From NCBI GenBank assembly GCA_017849575.1, contig JAFIGV010000027.1, positions 1 through 64,000 of the forward strand: DNA of 64,000 nt, read 5' to 3'. Every line of letters begins with the position of its first letter. The first letter of the stretch is position 1. The notes under the pieces were generated by a model. It was given only the letters and a program-made list of their open reading frames with translations. It was not told the DNA's origin and did not search any database. Position numbers and translations under genes: made by a program. This DNA is from Flavipsychrobacter sp. Lineage in GTDB: Bacteria > Bacteroidota > Bacteroidia > Chitinophagales > Chitinophagaceae. Below are positions 19,752 through 30,761 of this stretch, piece by piece.

Positions 19752-21167
19752 CTACTTTTTCTTGTAGCGCGCTATGAGCTCAGACACAGCCGTGCGCCGG
19801 AGGTATTCCGGATTCAGTTCGGTAAACAGTTTCAGTTTTGATGGAACGTCTTTCAGCGCCTTTTCGAGTTGCAGCATGGCTTCCTTCGATTTTCCGAGCT
19901 CAAGTAAAATTGCCGCCTGATAATATTTGAAATCGGCTTTGTCGCCGCAGTTGACACGGGCTACTTCGAGTTGGGTCCGCGCTTCTTCGTAGTATCCGGC
20001 AAGGTATAAACCGCGTATCAGCGCCACCCATGTTGTTTTGTTCCCCGGCTTGAGTCGCACAGCATTGAGGTAGCACACCAGAGCTTCGCTTTTGGCATCC
20101 ATCTCCATAAGGCAATTGCCAATAGCCATGTAATAAGATGCGTTGTCCTTATTGAGGTGCAGCGCTACCGAGTAAGATTTGACGGCTTTTTCCCATTGCT
20201 TTTCCCGCGCATAGGTCTCTCCGATCTTATAAAAAATACTGTCGTCCTGCGGACTGAGCTGAGACGCCTGCCGATAATAGTAACGAGCCTTGGGGAAGTT
20301 TTTCTTTTTCTCCCAGCAATAGCCCATGGCCTCGAAAATCACATCTTCAGCTTTGGCAATTTCAAGATGCTTTTCCAGCACCTCAAGCGCCTTTTCATAC
20401 CACTTCATCCTCATATAGGCGTCTGCCATATTGCGGTAGGCAAATTCAAATTTCTCATCTATCGCTACGCAAAACTCGTAGGCATCAATTGCTTTCTCAT
20501 AGAGTTTCAACCCCTGATAGGCGGCACCAAGGTTGAACCATGCCAGCGTATTGTAGGGATCTTCTTCCGTTAAGGCAGTATGCAACGCTACACTTTCTTC
20601 ATTTCTATCGGTAAAATCGGCCCAGAAACAGAGCTTTTGCAGCGCTTCGTCGTTTCTTTTATCAAGGCTTACAATGCGCTTCAGCGTATCAAACACAGCG
20701 TCATACTCCTCACTTTCGTCATACACATCAGAAAGCTCCAGCAGTAACTCTATCCGGTCCTTGCCGCTGAACTCTGAGAGACGCTGCTCCAGCAAGGCAG
20801 CCGCCTGATCAAATTTAAACTGGCTCAGCAACACATCAGATCGCAGCAGTACGGCGTCAAGGTTGTGCTGATCATATTGCTCCATTTCGTCGAGCACTTT
20901 TAGCGCCTGACCAAATTTCTGTGACTGTGTTAGTATTTCGGCTTTAAGCAGGAGTACCGAAGAAGAAAAGGGATAATAAGTATTGGCGATTTCGCAGGCA
21001 AGCAATGCTTGTTCTTCATTGCTGTTCTGAAAGTAGTATTCGATCACCCGCTCAAACTCCTCCTCATCCATCATTCCTACCGACTCTCCGTTTTTTACCT
21101 GTTCGTACCTTCTGAGCAGGTCTTCCAGCGGGCTTCCTTCATCGTCGTAATAGTCATCATCAAACAT
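19752..21167 (-). CDS. Tetratricopeptide-repeat protein
   Basis: 471 residues without a signal peptide. An acidic N-terminus (FDDDYYDDEGSPLEDLL) is followed by about ten TPR units of 34 residues, with clear examples at LAWFNLGAAYQGLKLYEKAIDAYEFCVAI, YRNMADAYMRMKWYEKALEVLEKHL and YKIGETYAREKQWEKAVKSYSVAL (each quoted in part of a longer repeat). TPR arrays bind other proteins; no enzymatic domain is present. Similar stand-alone cytoplasmic TPR proteins are common in Bacteroidota, but no function is established. It ends convergently 23 bases from the solute-binding protein gene. Confidence 0.85.
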   Translation of the reverse strand: MFDDDYYDDEGSPLEDLLRRYEQVKNGESVGMMDEEEFERVIEYYFQNSNEEQALLACEIANTYYPFSSSVLLLKAEILTQSQKFGQALKVLDEMEQYDQHNLDAVLLRSDVLLSQFKFDQAAALLEQRLSEFSGKDRIELLLELSDVYDESEEYDAVFDTLKRIVSLDKRNDEALQKLCFWADFTDRNEESVALHTALTEEDPYNTLAWFNLGAAYQGLKLYEKAIDAYEFCVAIDEKFEFAYRNMADAYMRMKWYEKALEVLEKHLEIAKAEDVIFEAMGYCWEKKKNFPKARYYYRQASQLSPQDDSIFYKIGETYAREKQWEKAVKSYSVALHLNKDNASYYMAIGNCLMEMDAKSEALVCYLNAVRLKPGNKTTWVALIRGLYLAGYYEEARTQLEVARVNCGDKADFKYYQAAILLELGKSKEAMLQLEKALKDVPSKLKLFTELNPEYLRRTAVSELIARYKKK

Positions 21168-21183
21168 AGCGCATGGTTTGCTT

Positions 21184-21191
21184 CAAAAGTA
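21184..21191 (-). promoter_or_regulatory. Bacteroidota -7 element for the TPR gene (TACTTTTG)
   Basis: Exact TAnnTTTG on the minus strand 16 bases before the ATG; predicted leader about 11 nt. Confidence 0.65.
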
Positions 21192-21326
21192 AATAAAATA
21201 ACATGCCGCTTTTTTTGCGTGCTGTTAACTCAACGTCAAAATACACAACCCATCCACAACGCCGTCGGAACGGTTGCGTATATCATCTATTTTGTTAGAT
21301 TGTAAAAAAGTACGCGCGGCACCCAC

Positions 21327-21722
21327 TTAGTGCTGTTCAGAAACCGGCAGATTTACAGGCACCACGGCCTCCTGAGTTATGGTTACCGGAATGCCGCCGG
21401 TCACCACCTGTTGGATATCCTTGTCCCAGCCGCGGCCGTACAGATAGTAATCTCCTTTTTTCAATTCGGTGAAAGTGGCCGTTGGCACACCACCTGCAAT
21501 CTGCGTCTTCACCGAATCATCGTAAGTCGCCGGGGCGTCTCTCGTGTTGTATTTGATGTACACAGTACAACTGTCAATTTGCTTTTCGTGGTGGGCGGGC
21601 ATGACCTTGAGCGTGGCCTTGCCTCCTTTACCAGCCATATCATCATTATTGTTGTCGCTTCTGTTGCAGGCAATTGTGGTGGAGAGCAACAGAAGTAAAA
21701 GTGCAGGTCGGCGTGTTAACAT
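21327..21722 (-). CDS. Small lipoprotein of unknown function
   Basis: 131 residues. A lipoprotein signal with a poly-Leu core ends in STTIAC, so Cys19 would be lipidated. The mature part starts with an Asn/Asp-rich linker and continues as a short beta-rich domain (VYIKYNTRDAP; ATFTELKKGDYYLYGRGWD) that resembles carboxypeptidase-regulatory or transthyretin-like folds. I do not recognise a named family. It lies 56 bases downstream of the GHL10 gene on the same strand and may share its transcript. Confidence 0.7.
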   Translation of the reverse strand: MLTRRPALLLLLLSTTIACNRSDNNNDDMAGKGGKATLKVMPAHHEKQIDSCTVYIKYNTRDAPATYDDSVKTQIAGGVPTATFTELKKGDYYLYGRGWDKDIQQVVTGGIPVTITQEAVVPVNLPVSEQH

Positions 21723-21778
21723 CGTGCGGGCTTTTAGCTATGAAGTTAGGCAAAGTCTTGTTGCGTCCCGCGCCTGGC

Positions 21779-23278
21779 CTAAGGAGCAGTGCCGGTTTGG
21801 GTCATATTACTGGGCGCACTCTCGTTCCAAAGCCGGTCAAAAGCAGTCACCACATAGGTGCATTTCCTGTATTTGTTAGCCTCCGGGTCGAGATATTCCA
21901 GGTTGGACGAAAAGTTGATTATCCGGTCATTACGTTCCAGATTCACCGGCTCGTCGTTGATAAAGCGATATACGGCATAGCGCTGGATTTCCTTTTTAGG
22001 ATTTATCGGGTCCCACTTCAGAAGGGTGCCCTGCGCCGACGGAATGGAACGCACAATAGGCGGCGATGGCGGTGTGCTGTCGAGCCACTTCATAGCCGGC
22101 GGAAAAGCCACAAAGCGGTTGAAACGGTGGATACTGTCGGCAATGGGTGCGGCGATCTTATCAAAGTTCGACGAGCTGTAAAATGCATAGCCCGGGTGTT
22201 CTGCAAGCTCCCGGATATCCTTTACCTGCCACATCAGTTCGTGGGTTCCTTCCCAGGCTCCTCTCGGCCTTCCCAGCATTCTATACACCCCAAGGCCATA
22301 GTACACATGCCGGCCATAGCCATGCGTATCCCACCAGGGCATTAATACCTCAAAGGCCACCAGCCGATGTTTGTGTTCCCAGTAGAGTTGGGGTACGCAA
22401 TAGTCGATCCATCCTTTGCGCAGCCAGAGCAGAATGTCGGCATACAGATCATCGTAATTGGTTTGTCCGCCCTGGGTCGCAGAACCTTCCGGATCTTTGC
22501 TCTGATTTCTCCACACGCCAAAGGGGCTGATGCCCAACTTAACCCAGGGCTTTTGCTTTTTTATGTTGGCGTTGAGTGCCGATACAAACAGGTTTACATT
22601 GTGACGGCGCCATTCATTTCGATCCGGATATTCCTGACCATACAAGTGATAGGCTTTGGCGTCGCCAAATTCTCTGCCGGCTACACGATAGGGGTAAAAA
22701 TAATCGTCGAGGTGTACCGCGTCGATATCGTATCGCTTCACCACATCCATAATCACGCGCAACACATACTCTCTTGCCTCAGGAATTCCGGGGTTGAGCA
22801 GTGACTTACCATCGTAATGCACTAACCAGTCGGGGTGTTTGCGGGTGACATGCGATGACGGATTGGGATTTTTTTTGCTGTCCGTAAGTGCCCGGAAGGG
22901 GTTGAACCAGGCATGGAATTCCATATTACGCATATGCGCCTGTTCTATCATGAACTTAAGCGGGTCGTAGTAAGGAAAGGGAGGCTGGCCCTGTCTGCCG
23001 GTAAGAAAACGGCTCCAGGGCTCAAAATCAGAATTGTAGAAAGCGTCTGCAGCCGGGCGGATCTGTATGATCACCGCATTGCAGCCCAGGTATTTTAGCT
23101 GCTCGAGCCTGTCTATAAACTCCTGTTGTTGTTGTACCGCAGGCAGGCCAGGCTTTGAAGGATAATCTATATTGGACACCGTTGCCACCCAGGCCGCGCG
23201 AAATTCTCTTTTGGGAGATTGCGCCCGGGTGCATAGCTGTAGAAAAAGAAATAAAAAAGTACAAAGAGCAGTGCGCAT
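21779..23278 (-). CDS. Glycoside-hydrolase-like family 10 protein (GHL10/DUF187, YngK type)
   Basis: 499 residues from the ATG at 23276-23278; the longer ORF start at 23341 lies beyond the promoter element. A signal peptide ends near CTRAQ (about residue 20). The catalytic TIM-barrel-like part begins REFRAAWVATVSNIDYPSKPGL and contains VIIQIRPAADAFY, HAWFNPFRAL, YDIDAVHLDDYFYPY and LGISPFGVW. The C-terminus is a fibronectin-III-like domain (from about residue 405). Relatives are secreted or lipid-linked proteins suspected of cleaving cell-wall or other glycans; the substrate is not established. It is probably periplasmic or outer-membrane associated. Confidence 0.9.
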   Translation of the reverse strand: MRTALCTFLFLFLQLCTRAQSPKREFRAAWVATVSNIDYPSKPGLPAVQQQQEFIDRLEQLKYLGCNAVIIQIRPAADAFYNSDFEPWSRFLTGRQGQPPFPYYDPLKFMIEQAHMRNMEFHAWFNPFRALTDSKKNPNPSSHVTRKHPDWLVHYDGKSLLNPGIPEAREYVLRVIMDVVKRYDIDAVHLDDYFYPYRVAGREFGDAKAYHLYGQEYPDRNEWRRHNVNLFVSALNANIKKQKPWVKLGISPFGVWRNQSKDPEGSATQGGQTNYDDLYADILLWLRKGWIDYCVPQLYWEHKHRLVAFEVLMPWWDTHGYGRHVYYGLGVYRMLGRPRGAWEGTHELMWQVKDIRELAEHPGYAFYSSSNFDKIAAPIADSIHRFNRFVAFPPAMKWLDSTPPSPPIVRSIPSAQGTLLKWDPINPKKEIQRYAVYRFINDEPVNLERNDRIINFSSNLEYLDPEANKYRKCTYVVTAFDRLWNESAPSNMTQTGTAP

Positions 23279-23311
23279 GTTCAGCTTCGTTGAAGTTGCG
23301 AATGGATAAAA

Positions 23312-23319
23312 CAAAAATA
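23312..23319 (-). promoter_or_regulatory. Bacteroidota -7 element for the GHL10 gene (TATTTTTG)
   Basis: Exact TAnnTTTG on the minus strand, 33 bases before the chosen ATG at 23278. Confidence 0.6.
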
Positions 23320-23338
23320 GCCTAAACGCCGGGGTAAG

Positions 23339-23366
23339 CAAAAAAGGCTGATCATGAAGACCAGCC
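23339..23366 (-). terminator. Terminator of the DUF5606-like gene
   Basis: On the minus strand GGCTGGTC pairs with GATCAGCC (one G-T pair) around a 5-base loop and is followed by six T. It separates the DUF5606-like gene from the GHL10 promoter. Confidence 0.75.
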
Positions 23367-23392
23367 CTGTAAAAAAATAAACTGCCTGTGTT

Positions 23393-24025
23393 CTATTCTT
23401 CAGACGTTTTCTTCTTAGCGGCTTTTTTTGCCGGCTTTTCTACACTTGCGGCATCTTCATCGGCTGCCTTCTTTTTGCGGGCAGTTTTCTTGGGCTTTTC
23501 TTCCTCCGTTTCGCCCTCTGTATCGGCGGCTTTTTTGCTGCGTTTCTTAGGCTTTTCTTCTGTGCTTTCTACTTCTGCGGCTACCACGGCTTCGTGGGCC
23601 GGCGCTTCCGCACCAGACTCTTCCTGCTGCTTGTAGAAATCAAAATTCAGCAACTCGTTTTTCTTCAGTATCTCATACCATTTCAGCATCTTCTTCATGT
23701 CGCTTACGTACACGCGTTCGTCATCAAACTCAGGAAATACTTGCTTGAAGTAGGCTTTTATCGTGTTGTTGTCTGCCTTCTTAGGATCGGGCAGGGCAAC
23801 ATTTTCATTCTCTTTCATTTTTTCAAACACCTCATGCAAACGCACATTGTCGCCCGTGGTATATACCTCAATACTCTCTAAGGGCGTAACATTATGTAGC
23901 CTTGCCGGTATGAAACGAGTGGTCTTGTCCGCAAGATCTTTAACGATAGCGCCGTCGCTTTTCGTTGCCATCAGTTGAAAAAGGCCACCGATACCCGTTA
24001 CCGAAACTATTTCTCTGTAATCCAT
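23393..24025 (-). CDS. DUF5606-like protein with a histone-like lysine-rich tail
   Basis: 210 residues. The N-terminal about 145 residues look like the Bacteroidota-specific DUF5606 family (MDYREIVSVTGIGGLFQLMATKSDGAIVKDL is the opening, quoted here only as IVSVTGIGGLFQLM; then PLESIEVYT and FDDERVYVSDMKKMLKWY). The last about 60 residues are low-complexity Lys/Ala/Glu with KPKKRSKK, KPKKTARKKK and KPAKKAAKKK blocks, like the tails of bacterial H1-type proteins. This tail could bind nucleic acid, but that is inference. No signal peptide is present. It has its own promoter element and terminator, so it is a single-gene unit. Confidence 0.8.
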   Translation of the reverse strand: MDYREIVSVTGIGGLFQLMATKSDGAIVKDLADKTTRFIPARLHNVTPLESIEVYTTGDNVRLHEVFEKMKENENVALPDPKKADNNTIKAYFKQVFPEFDDERVYVSDMKKMLKWYEILKKNELLNFDFYKQQEESGAEAPAHEAVVAAEVESTEEKPKKRSKKAADTEGETEEEKPKKTARKKKAADEDAASVEKPAKKAAKKKTSEE

Positions 24026-24044
24026 ACAATACTTTGAAGGGGAG

Positions 24045-24052
24045 CAAAAATA
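24045..24052 (-). promoter_or_regulatory. Bacteroidota -7 element for the DUF5606-like gene (TATTTTTG)
   Basis: Exact TAnnTTTG on the minus strand 19 bases before the ATG at 24025. Confidence 0.65.
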
Positions 24053-24078
24053 AAGTTTTTAGGTAAAACCACTACGGT

Positions 24079-25563
24079 CTAAAAAAGACGCTTATTCTGA
24101 CGGATCGAAGCGAGGTAACTATTAAGGTCCTTCGATGGTTTTAACAGGATGAGCAAAGCAAGATAAACCAACAGGATCACTATGCTTCTTATGCCTGCAT
24201 CGATGATGGGATGCATCACAAAGGGAAAGAAATAACCTGCCAGTGCAGCCCCACCTCCTGCTACGAATACCAGCAAGCTATTGCGGGAATAGGGTTGAAG
24301 ATTGAGCTTAATTTTTAAAAAGATAAGCTTGGAAACATTGAATATAATGAGGGTGACGCTGGTTGCAATGGCCGCTCCGTAGTAGGCATATTTTGGAATG
24401 AGCCAGTAGTTGAGCAGTAGCAACAACGCTACCATAAGGACCGAGATTCTGAAATTAAATTTGTAGTAGTTAGTGATACTCAGCATCTGATCGTTCATCC
24501 CTGTTGAATAATCAAACAATTTTCCTGCGGTTAAAATGAGCACGATGGCGGATACGGCCTCAAAACCTTTGCGGAGCATAGCGACTGCATTCCCGAGGTT
24601 GCAGCAGATGACAACGGTGAGCCCAATGCTGGCGATTAAAATATTTAAGGAAGAACGCAGATAAACATCCCGCACTTTTTCCGTGTCCTCGTCATGAACA
24701 GCTTTGGTGAGAATGGGGAAAGAAGCATTGAGCATAGCACGGAACGGGACCTGCAAAAAAGAAATGATATATACAGCGATACCATACACCGCTGCGTCTT
24801 CCAGACTCGACCATACCGCAAGCAAAATAATATCGAGCTTTCCCATAAAATTCACAGAAATAGAAAGCAGGAAATGATACCAGGTGAAACTGGCCAGCTC
24901 TTTTCGCTCTGACGAATTAAAGGCGCGCCAGTCGCGGCTTAACGCAAAGCCCTTTGTCTTGAGCGACATAACCATCAAAACTGCCACCGGAATGGCAAAT
25001 ACGAGTACGCTGCCATACACCAGCATTCCATAGTCTATAACATGCAGGGCAAACAAAAGAATAAGTCCAATGGTAAGAAGCCGTAAAACCACTTCTCTCA
25101 TAAAGGTGGCGGCTGCAACCTTCATCTGAGAAATCAGGTATTGCTCAAAGAAAATCAGCAACACAAAGAACAGACTGAGGACGGGAAGCAAGCCATAAAA
25201 CTGCGCTACCAAAGGCTGGTCGTCGGGTTGATAGGTGGAAACAATGGAGCGCTTAAAGACAAAATAGAAAGGCAAACCAATCAATGTCAATAAAAAGGGC
25301 ACCACGAGATTGAGTGCCAGCAGCAGGTTCCTCCTTTTGTCGCCAGCAGGATACTTATGCACATATACCATCATGGTGGAAAGAAGCCCTAACGAAAAGA
25401 TCTGGGCGACCAAAATGGCTTGTTCCGGCAATGTATTACGAACAAATCCGAGCTCTTGCTTATGTATGTACCGGGCACCAAGATAAATGGAAAGCGCGCC
25501 CAATGCCGCACCAGTAAAGGTGACGAAGGAGGCTTTTACAGATTGGCGAAACACGATGCCCAT
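24079..25563 (-). CDS. Polysaccharide flippase (Wzx/MOP superfamily)
   Basis: 494 residues from the ATG at 25561-25563; the track start at 25602 is less likely because an exact promoter element lies between the two. About 12-14 hydrophobic segments are spread through the protein, with the MOP-type N-terminal pattern VKASFVTFTGAALGALSIYLGARY. Such proteins flip lipid-linked oligosaccharides from the inner to the outer leaflet of the cytoplasmic membrane. Its partners (glycosyltransferases, Wzy polymerase) are not adjacent, so it is a stand-alone member, as often seen in Bacteroidota. With gmd/fcl and the capD-like gene it supports active surface glycan synthesis. Confidence 0.85.
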   Translation of the reverse strand: MGIVFRQSVKASFVTFTGAALGALSIYLGARYIHKQELGFVRNTLPEQAILVAQIFSLGLLSTMMVYVHKYPAGDKRRNLLLALNLVVPFLLTLIGLPFYFVFKRSIVSTYQPDDQPLVAQFYGLLPVLSLFFVLLIFFEQYLISQMKVAAATFMREVVLRLLTIGLILLFALHVIDYGMLVYGSVLVFAIPVAVLMVMSLKTKGFALSRDWRAFNSSERKELASFTWYHFLLSISVNFMGKLDIILLAVWSSLEDAAVYGIAVYIISFLQVPFRAMLNASFPILTKAVHDEDTEKVRDVYLRSSLNILIASIGLTVVICCNLGNAVAMLRKGFEAVSAIVLILTAGKLFDYSTGMNDQMLSITNYYKFNFRISVLMVALLLLLNYWLIPKYAYYGAAIATSVTLIIFNVSKLIFLKIKLNLQPYSRNSLLVFVAGGGAALAGYFFPFVMHPIIDAGIRSIVILLVYLALLILLKPSKDLNSYLASIRQNKRLF

Positions 25564-25568
25564 AAGCG

Positions 25569-25576
25569 CAAAGGTA
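25569..25576 (-). promoter_or_regulatory. Bacteroidota -7 element for the flippase (TACCTTTG)
   Basis: Exact TAnnTTTG on the minus strand ending only 5 bases before the ATG at 25563, so the transcript may be nearly leaderless or translation may start further in. Confidence 0.5.
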
Positions 25577-25674
25577 ATAGACTGTTGTGCGCATTTACCC
25601 AATCCATTTTCCTGTTCGGGCGCACAATGGCATATTTTTTAAACGGCATTTTATCGACCAAAACTCCCATACGT

Positions 25675-25971
25675 ATGAAACGGAAAACAGAAAATCTGGT
25701 ATATTCTCTTTCGCTGTTGTTCTTTGCCTTGTTACAAACAGCCGGCGCGATGGCGCAGGATGCCTCAGGAAGCGGGGACAAGGAGGGCCGTGTAGTCTCC
25801 GTCACAAAGACCACCACCACCACCACGCATCAATGGTTTACAGAGCCCTGGGTATGGGCCGTCGGCGCGCTTGTTTTCATTCTTTTGCTGGTAGCGCTCC
25901 TACGCGGCAACAGGACGGGCAGGACGGATATTCATCGCACTACCATTCGTCGCGATGTACATACAGACTAA
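25675..25971 (+). CDS. Small membrane protein with a poly-Thr periplasmic segment
   Basis: 98 residues from the ATG at 25675. It has a signal-like N-terminus ending near AGAMAQ (about residue 25), a short linker containing TKTTTTTTHQW, one strong membrane helix (EPWVWAVGALVFILLLVALL) and a short basic cytoplasmic tail. This is a compact conserved layout I have seen in Bacteroidota hypothetical proteins, with no known function. Starts further upstream in the same frame overlap the flippase gene and add no sensible signal peptide, so they are rejected. Confidence 0.7.
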   Translation: MKRKTENLVYSLSLLFFALLQTAGAMAQDASGSGDKEGRVVSVTKTTTTTTHQWFTEPWVWAVGALVFILLLVALLRGNRTGRTDIHRTTIRRDVHTD

Positions 25972-25978
25972 GCCAAAT

Positions 25979-26887
25979 TCATCGGTTTGACTTTACCAGC
26001 CGGATGATGGCCTTCTTACCGATAGTATTGTAGGCCACAAACTTATGTTGGATAAGGCCGTCCGTCAGCACAAGGTTTGCTGTATTGGGCGGCTCATTTC
26101 CTTCATTGACAGCCTGTATGGTAATGACTGTTGTCCCCGGCGGAAGCAGCATGATGCGGGAAACGGGCTGCACTTTAATCTCGTAGTCTTTCAGCAATAT
26201 ATGCTCATTGCAGCTTATGGTTACGCGGTCACCGTCTTCGCGGCCACCATCCCATACCGCTAGTTTTAAGGTGTCGCTCTGCCACACAATGGCCTTGTTG
26301 GTACCTTCCGTTATTTGTTCCGCGGCTTCCTTTTCTTTTTTCTGGGACACCACAGCTAAGGGTGGTCTTGCTGTGTCATAAACCACCCGGACAGGCTTCT
26401 TGAGTTTGGGCGCCGGCGCCGGAATTGCAGAAGGTTGATTCAACAATCTCTTCACGGCTTCGTTAACAGGAAACGAAATGGTGCCCTGGCCACAAAACAC
26501 ATTTCCGGCATCACTGCTGGTTATCGGCCCGGAAAAAATGTCGCTTCCATCGCTACTTTTTTTCAGACTAAGGGTAGCCTTCACCAGGCACATCGTTGTG
26601 CTTGCTTCGAAACCATGGTTATAAACAATAGAGGTTTCCTGAAAAAAGAGATTCTTCTGCTGACGATCAAGCCTGCCGGATATGGTAGCCTTAACCTCCT
26701 TTCCCTCTTCTATGTAGGTATAAGCATAGCCGCGTATATATCCCGAAGAGTCATCAAAAACCAATTTATAGCTATAGGCAGTGCCACCTTCCACCCCCAT
26801 GTAACCACGGAAGGTGTGTGGCTGGGCACGGGCAGAGACAACGCTCATTAGAAGGACGAGTGCGACCAAAGCAAAGGCATTCTTCAT
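25979..26887 (-). CDS. Secreted protein of unknown function
   Basis: 302 residues with a signal peptide ending at SARAQ (about residue 22). The N-terminal half is beta-rich (HTFRGYMGVEGGTAYSYKLVF; IRGYAYTYIEEGKEVKATISG). A Pro/Ala linker with many charged residues follows, then a C-terminal half with VWQSDTLKLAVWDGGREDGD and LLPPGTTVITIQAVNEG. That second half resembles domains seen in other secreted Bacteroidota proteins. No enzyme motif is visible and the family has no known role. It ends convergently 7 bases from the small membrane protein gene. Confidence 0.75.
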   Translation of the reverse strand: MKNAFALVALVLLMSVVSARAQPHTFRGYMGVEGGTAYSYKLVFDDSSGYIRGYAYTYIEEGKEVKATISGRLDRQQKNLFFQETSIVYNHGFEASTTMCLVKATLSLKKSSDGSDIFSGPITSSDAGNVFCGQGTISFPVNEAVKRLLNQPSAIPAPAPKLKKPVRVVYDTARPPLAVVSQKKEKEAAEQITEGTNKAIVWQSDTLKLAVWDGGREDGDRVTISCNEHILLKDYEIKVQPVSRIMLLPPGTTVITIQAVNEGNEPPNTANLVLTDGLIQHKFVAYNTIGKKAIIRLVKSNR

Positions 26888-26992
26888 CGGGATAAAAATA
26901 AGCTTTTCTATACGGCAGACAGCCGGGTGAAATTATGCACAGTTGCTCCTTCTCTCTGTTGAAAAGCGTTAGGCTCTGTGCTGCGGTTTTGC

Positions 26993-27023
26993 TTGCTTAC
27001 AAGGCATTTTTTCGTTATTTTTG
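26993..27023 (+). promoter_or_regulatory. gyrB promoter (TTG, 20-base spacer, TATTTTTG)
   Basis: TTG at 26993-26995 and an exact TAnnTTTG at 27016-27023, spaced by 20 bases, match both halves of the Bacteroidota promoter. The leader to the chosen ATG is about 97 nt and contains a small AAGCTT/AAGCTT hairpin (27036-27055). Confidence 0.65.
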
Positions 27024-27036
27024 CAGATAGTCCTGA

Positions 27037-29106
<2,070 letters not shown>

Positions 29107-29137
29107 GGGCAATCTTTTTTTACAGCAAGATTTTTAC

Positions 29138-29168
29138 AAGCGGTTGATTCTTTCAGCCGCTTTATTTT
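29138..29168 (+). terminator. gyrB terminator
   Basis: AAGCGGTTGA (29138-29147) pairs with TCAGCCGCTT (29153-29162), one T-G pair, 5-base loop, followed by a T-rich tract. It overlaps the last bases of the convergent acyltransferase gene. Confidence 0.8.
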
Positions 29169-30310
29169 TTGAAGGGATGCCGGTTTTCCCACTCTCCTTC
29201 CCTGCTGCTCACCTGTTGCTGCATACGCATCACAATACCACGCACGATTGGATTTTTTATGTACACATAGGTCGATAGGTATTTAGGCGTGCACCCGATC
29301 CTTGCCTTGGCTTCAAGCGCCGTACGCCCCAGAACCAGTTTCTCCTTTTTCAGTGCAATAGCCTGCTCCACAGAGAAGAACAAAATGTTGAAGTAAAGCT
29401 GCAGCCGTTCATTTTCGGCATAGTCGAGACCGATATAAAACATGTCGAAAACGCGCCCGCGGGTCCATGCGCTAAAAAAGGCCACCGGATTTTCGCCTTC
29501 ATAGACCATCCAGATTTTCAGATGCTCGTTGTGTGCATGGAGAACGGGTAGAAAGTTCTCGTTGAGCAGGCCCAGCCTTACCTGTTGTCGCACTATAACC
29601 TGATGATACAATCGGTAAAGCGCTCCTTTTTGTCGTTCGGAATCTGCAGCCGACAATTCCTCAACCCGAAGATGGCTCCAGGGCTGCCGTACTTTTCGAA
29701 ATCGCTGGGCATATTTATGTTTCAGCGCCCGCTCATAGTCATCGATATGATTCCAGTCGTCGGGCAATAGCATTTCCATGGAGATATCGTTGCTGAGCAT
29801 CAGGAACTGAGGAGCGTAATGCTGGAAATAAGGTATCAGCGTTTCGTTCACATCTTTCACCAGTGCGGCACTTGCGCCACTGTGCTGCAGGGCAAAGTCT
29901 ATGGCGGTGCGGTACGCTTTATAGGCCTCATAGTGCGCCATGCCATCTTTCCAGTAAAAGGAACATATATCATGGCGAAAAAGATGACCCGCTACCAGCA
30001 GTTTGGGCTGGCACCAGCCTGTAAATAGGCTCCAGCCCGGCTTTTGCCAACCTTTCAGCTTGTCTGAGTCGAGATGTTTATGGCGGATGTGGAGTATCTG
30101 AAAATAGGCGAGCCCCACCAGACCGCAGTCGTTGCTTACCGTCAGGTAGAGAAAATCAACATCATCATTGCCGATCTCTTCGTATAAGCGCAAGTGCGAA
30201 GACCGCAAAAAATGTTCCCGGGGAAGAAAATCATTCCAGGCCGCAGGCAGTGATGCGCTGCCGGAGAAAAGCCCGATTTGATAGCCGCTATTTCCTTTGC
30301 AATGTTTCAA
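29162..30310 (-). CDS. FemAB/BioF2-like GNAT-fold acyltransferase
   Basis: 382 residues. The C-terminal half (about 190-360) has the tandem GNAT-like fold of the FemAB/BioF2 group: RLYHQVIVRQQVRLG, HLKIWMVYEGENPVAFFSAWTRG, FYIGLDYAENERLQLYFNILFFSVEQAI and LVLGRTALEAKARIG. Relatives transfer aminoacyl or acyl groups, but the acceptor of this one is unknown. Its ATG overlaps the stop of the upstream GNAT gene by four bases (ATGA), which indicates translational coupling. It is the last gene of a VWA-GNAT-FemAB cluster and ends at the gyrB terminator. Confidence 0.8.
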   Translation of the reverse strand: MKHCKGNSGYQIGLFSGSASLPAAWNDFLPREHFLRSSHLRLYEEIGNDDVDFLYLTVSNDCGLVGLAYFQILHIRHKHLDSDKLKGWQKPGWSLFTGWCQPKLLVAGHLFRHDICSFYWKDGMAHYEAYKAYRTAIDFALQHSGASAALVKDVNETLIPYFQHYAPQFLMLSNDISMEMLLPDDWNHIDDYERALKHKYAQRFRKVRQPWSHLRVEELSAADSERQKGALYRLYHQVIVRQQVRLGLLNENFLPVLHAHNEHLKIWMVYEGENPVAFFSAWTRGRVFDMFYIGLDYAENERLQLYFNILFFSVEQAIALKKEKLVLGRTALEAKARIGCTPKYLSTYVYIKNPIVRGIVMRMQQQVSSREGEWENRHPFKK

Positions 30311-30750
30311 ATCAGCGCTTTCTTCATGGCGATATGGGGAAGGGTCACTTCGATAAACTCATGACCAAAGGTCTTGTAGCCCAGTTTTTCATAAAAGCCG
30401 CTGGCCGGCATTCTTGCATGAAGCGTAATGTTTCTAAAACCATGCTCCCAGGCAGTCTCCTCGGCGGCTGTCACCAGAATACGGCCTAAGCCTTTATGCT
30501 GAAAGGGCTCTGCAACGGCCATCTGTCTGAGCTTCACGGTGTCATTATCCACCGGATGCAACATCACACAGCCAATAATATGGTCGTTGTGAAGAGCTAT
30601 GATGATAAAATCTGCTGCGTCGTCTGAAAGGTCTTCCTGAAAAATATCGAGGCCCAAGGGCTGACGCAGTAGTTTATTTCTGAACTGCAATAGCTGAGGA
30701 TATTCTGGTGCACTTGTATCTATATCGCGCAGGTCTATTTCTCTAAGCAT
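30307..30750 (-). CDS. GNAT family N-acetyltransferase
   Basis: 147 residues, a single GNAT domain. The acetyl-CoA binding motif is LRQMAVAEPFQHKGLGRILV (about residues 73-92), where Q-x-x-G-x-G is the pyrophosphate loop. The last motif is GFYEKLGYKTFGHEF. The GNAT fold is close to the ElaA/YjgM type, which acetylates small amines or proteins; the substrate cannot be told. It begins 11 bases after the VWA gene stop and overlaps the next gene by ATGA, so it sits in the middle of a three-gene operon. Confidence 0.9.
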   Translation of the reverse strand: MLREIDLRDIDTSAPEYPQLLQFRNKLLRQPLGLDIFQEDLSDDAADFIIIALHNDHIIGCVMLHPVDNDTVKLRQMAVAEPFQHKGLGRILVTAAEETAWEHGFRNITLHARMPASGFYEKLGYKTFGHEFIEVTLPHIAMKKALI

Positions 30751-30761
30751 GCGGTTGAAAG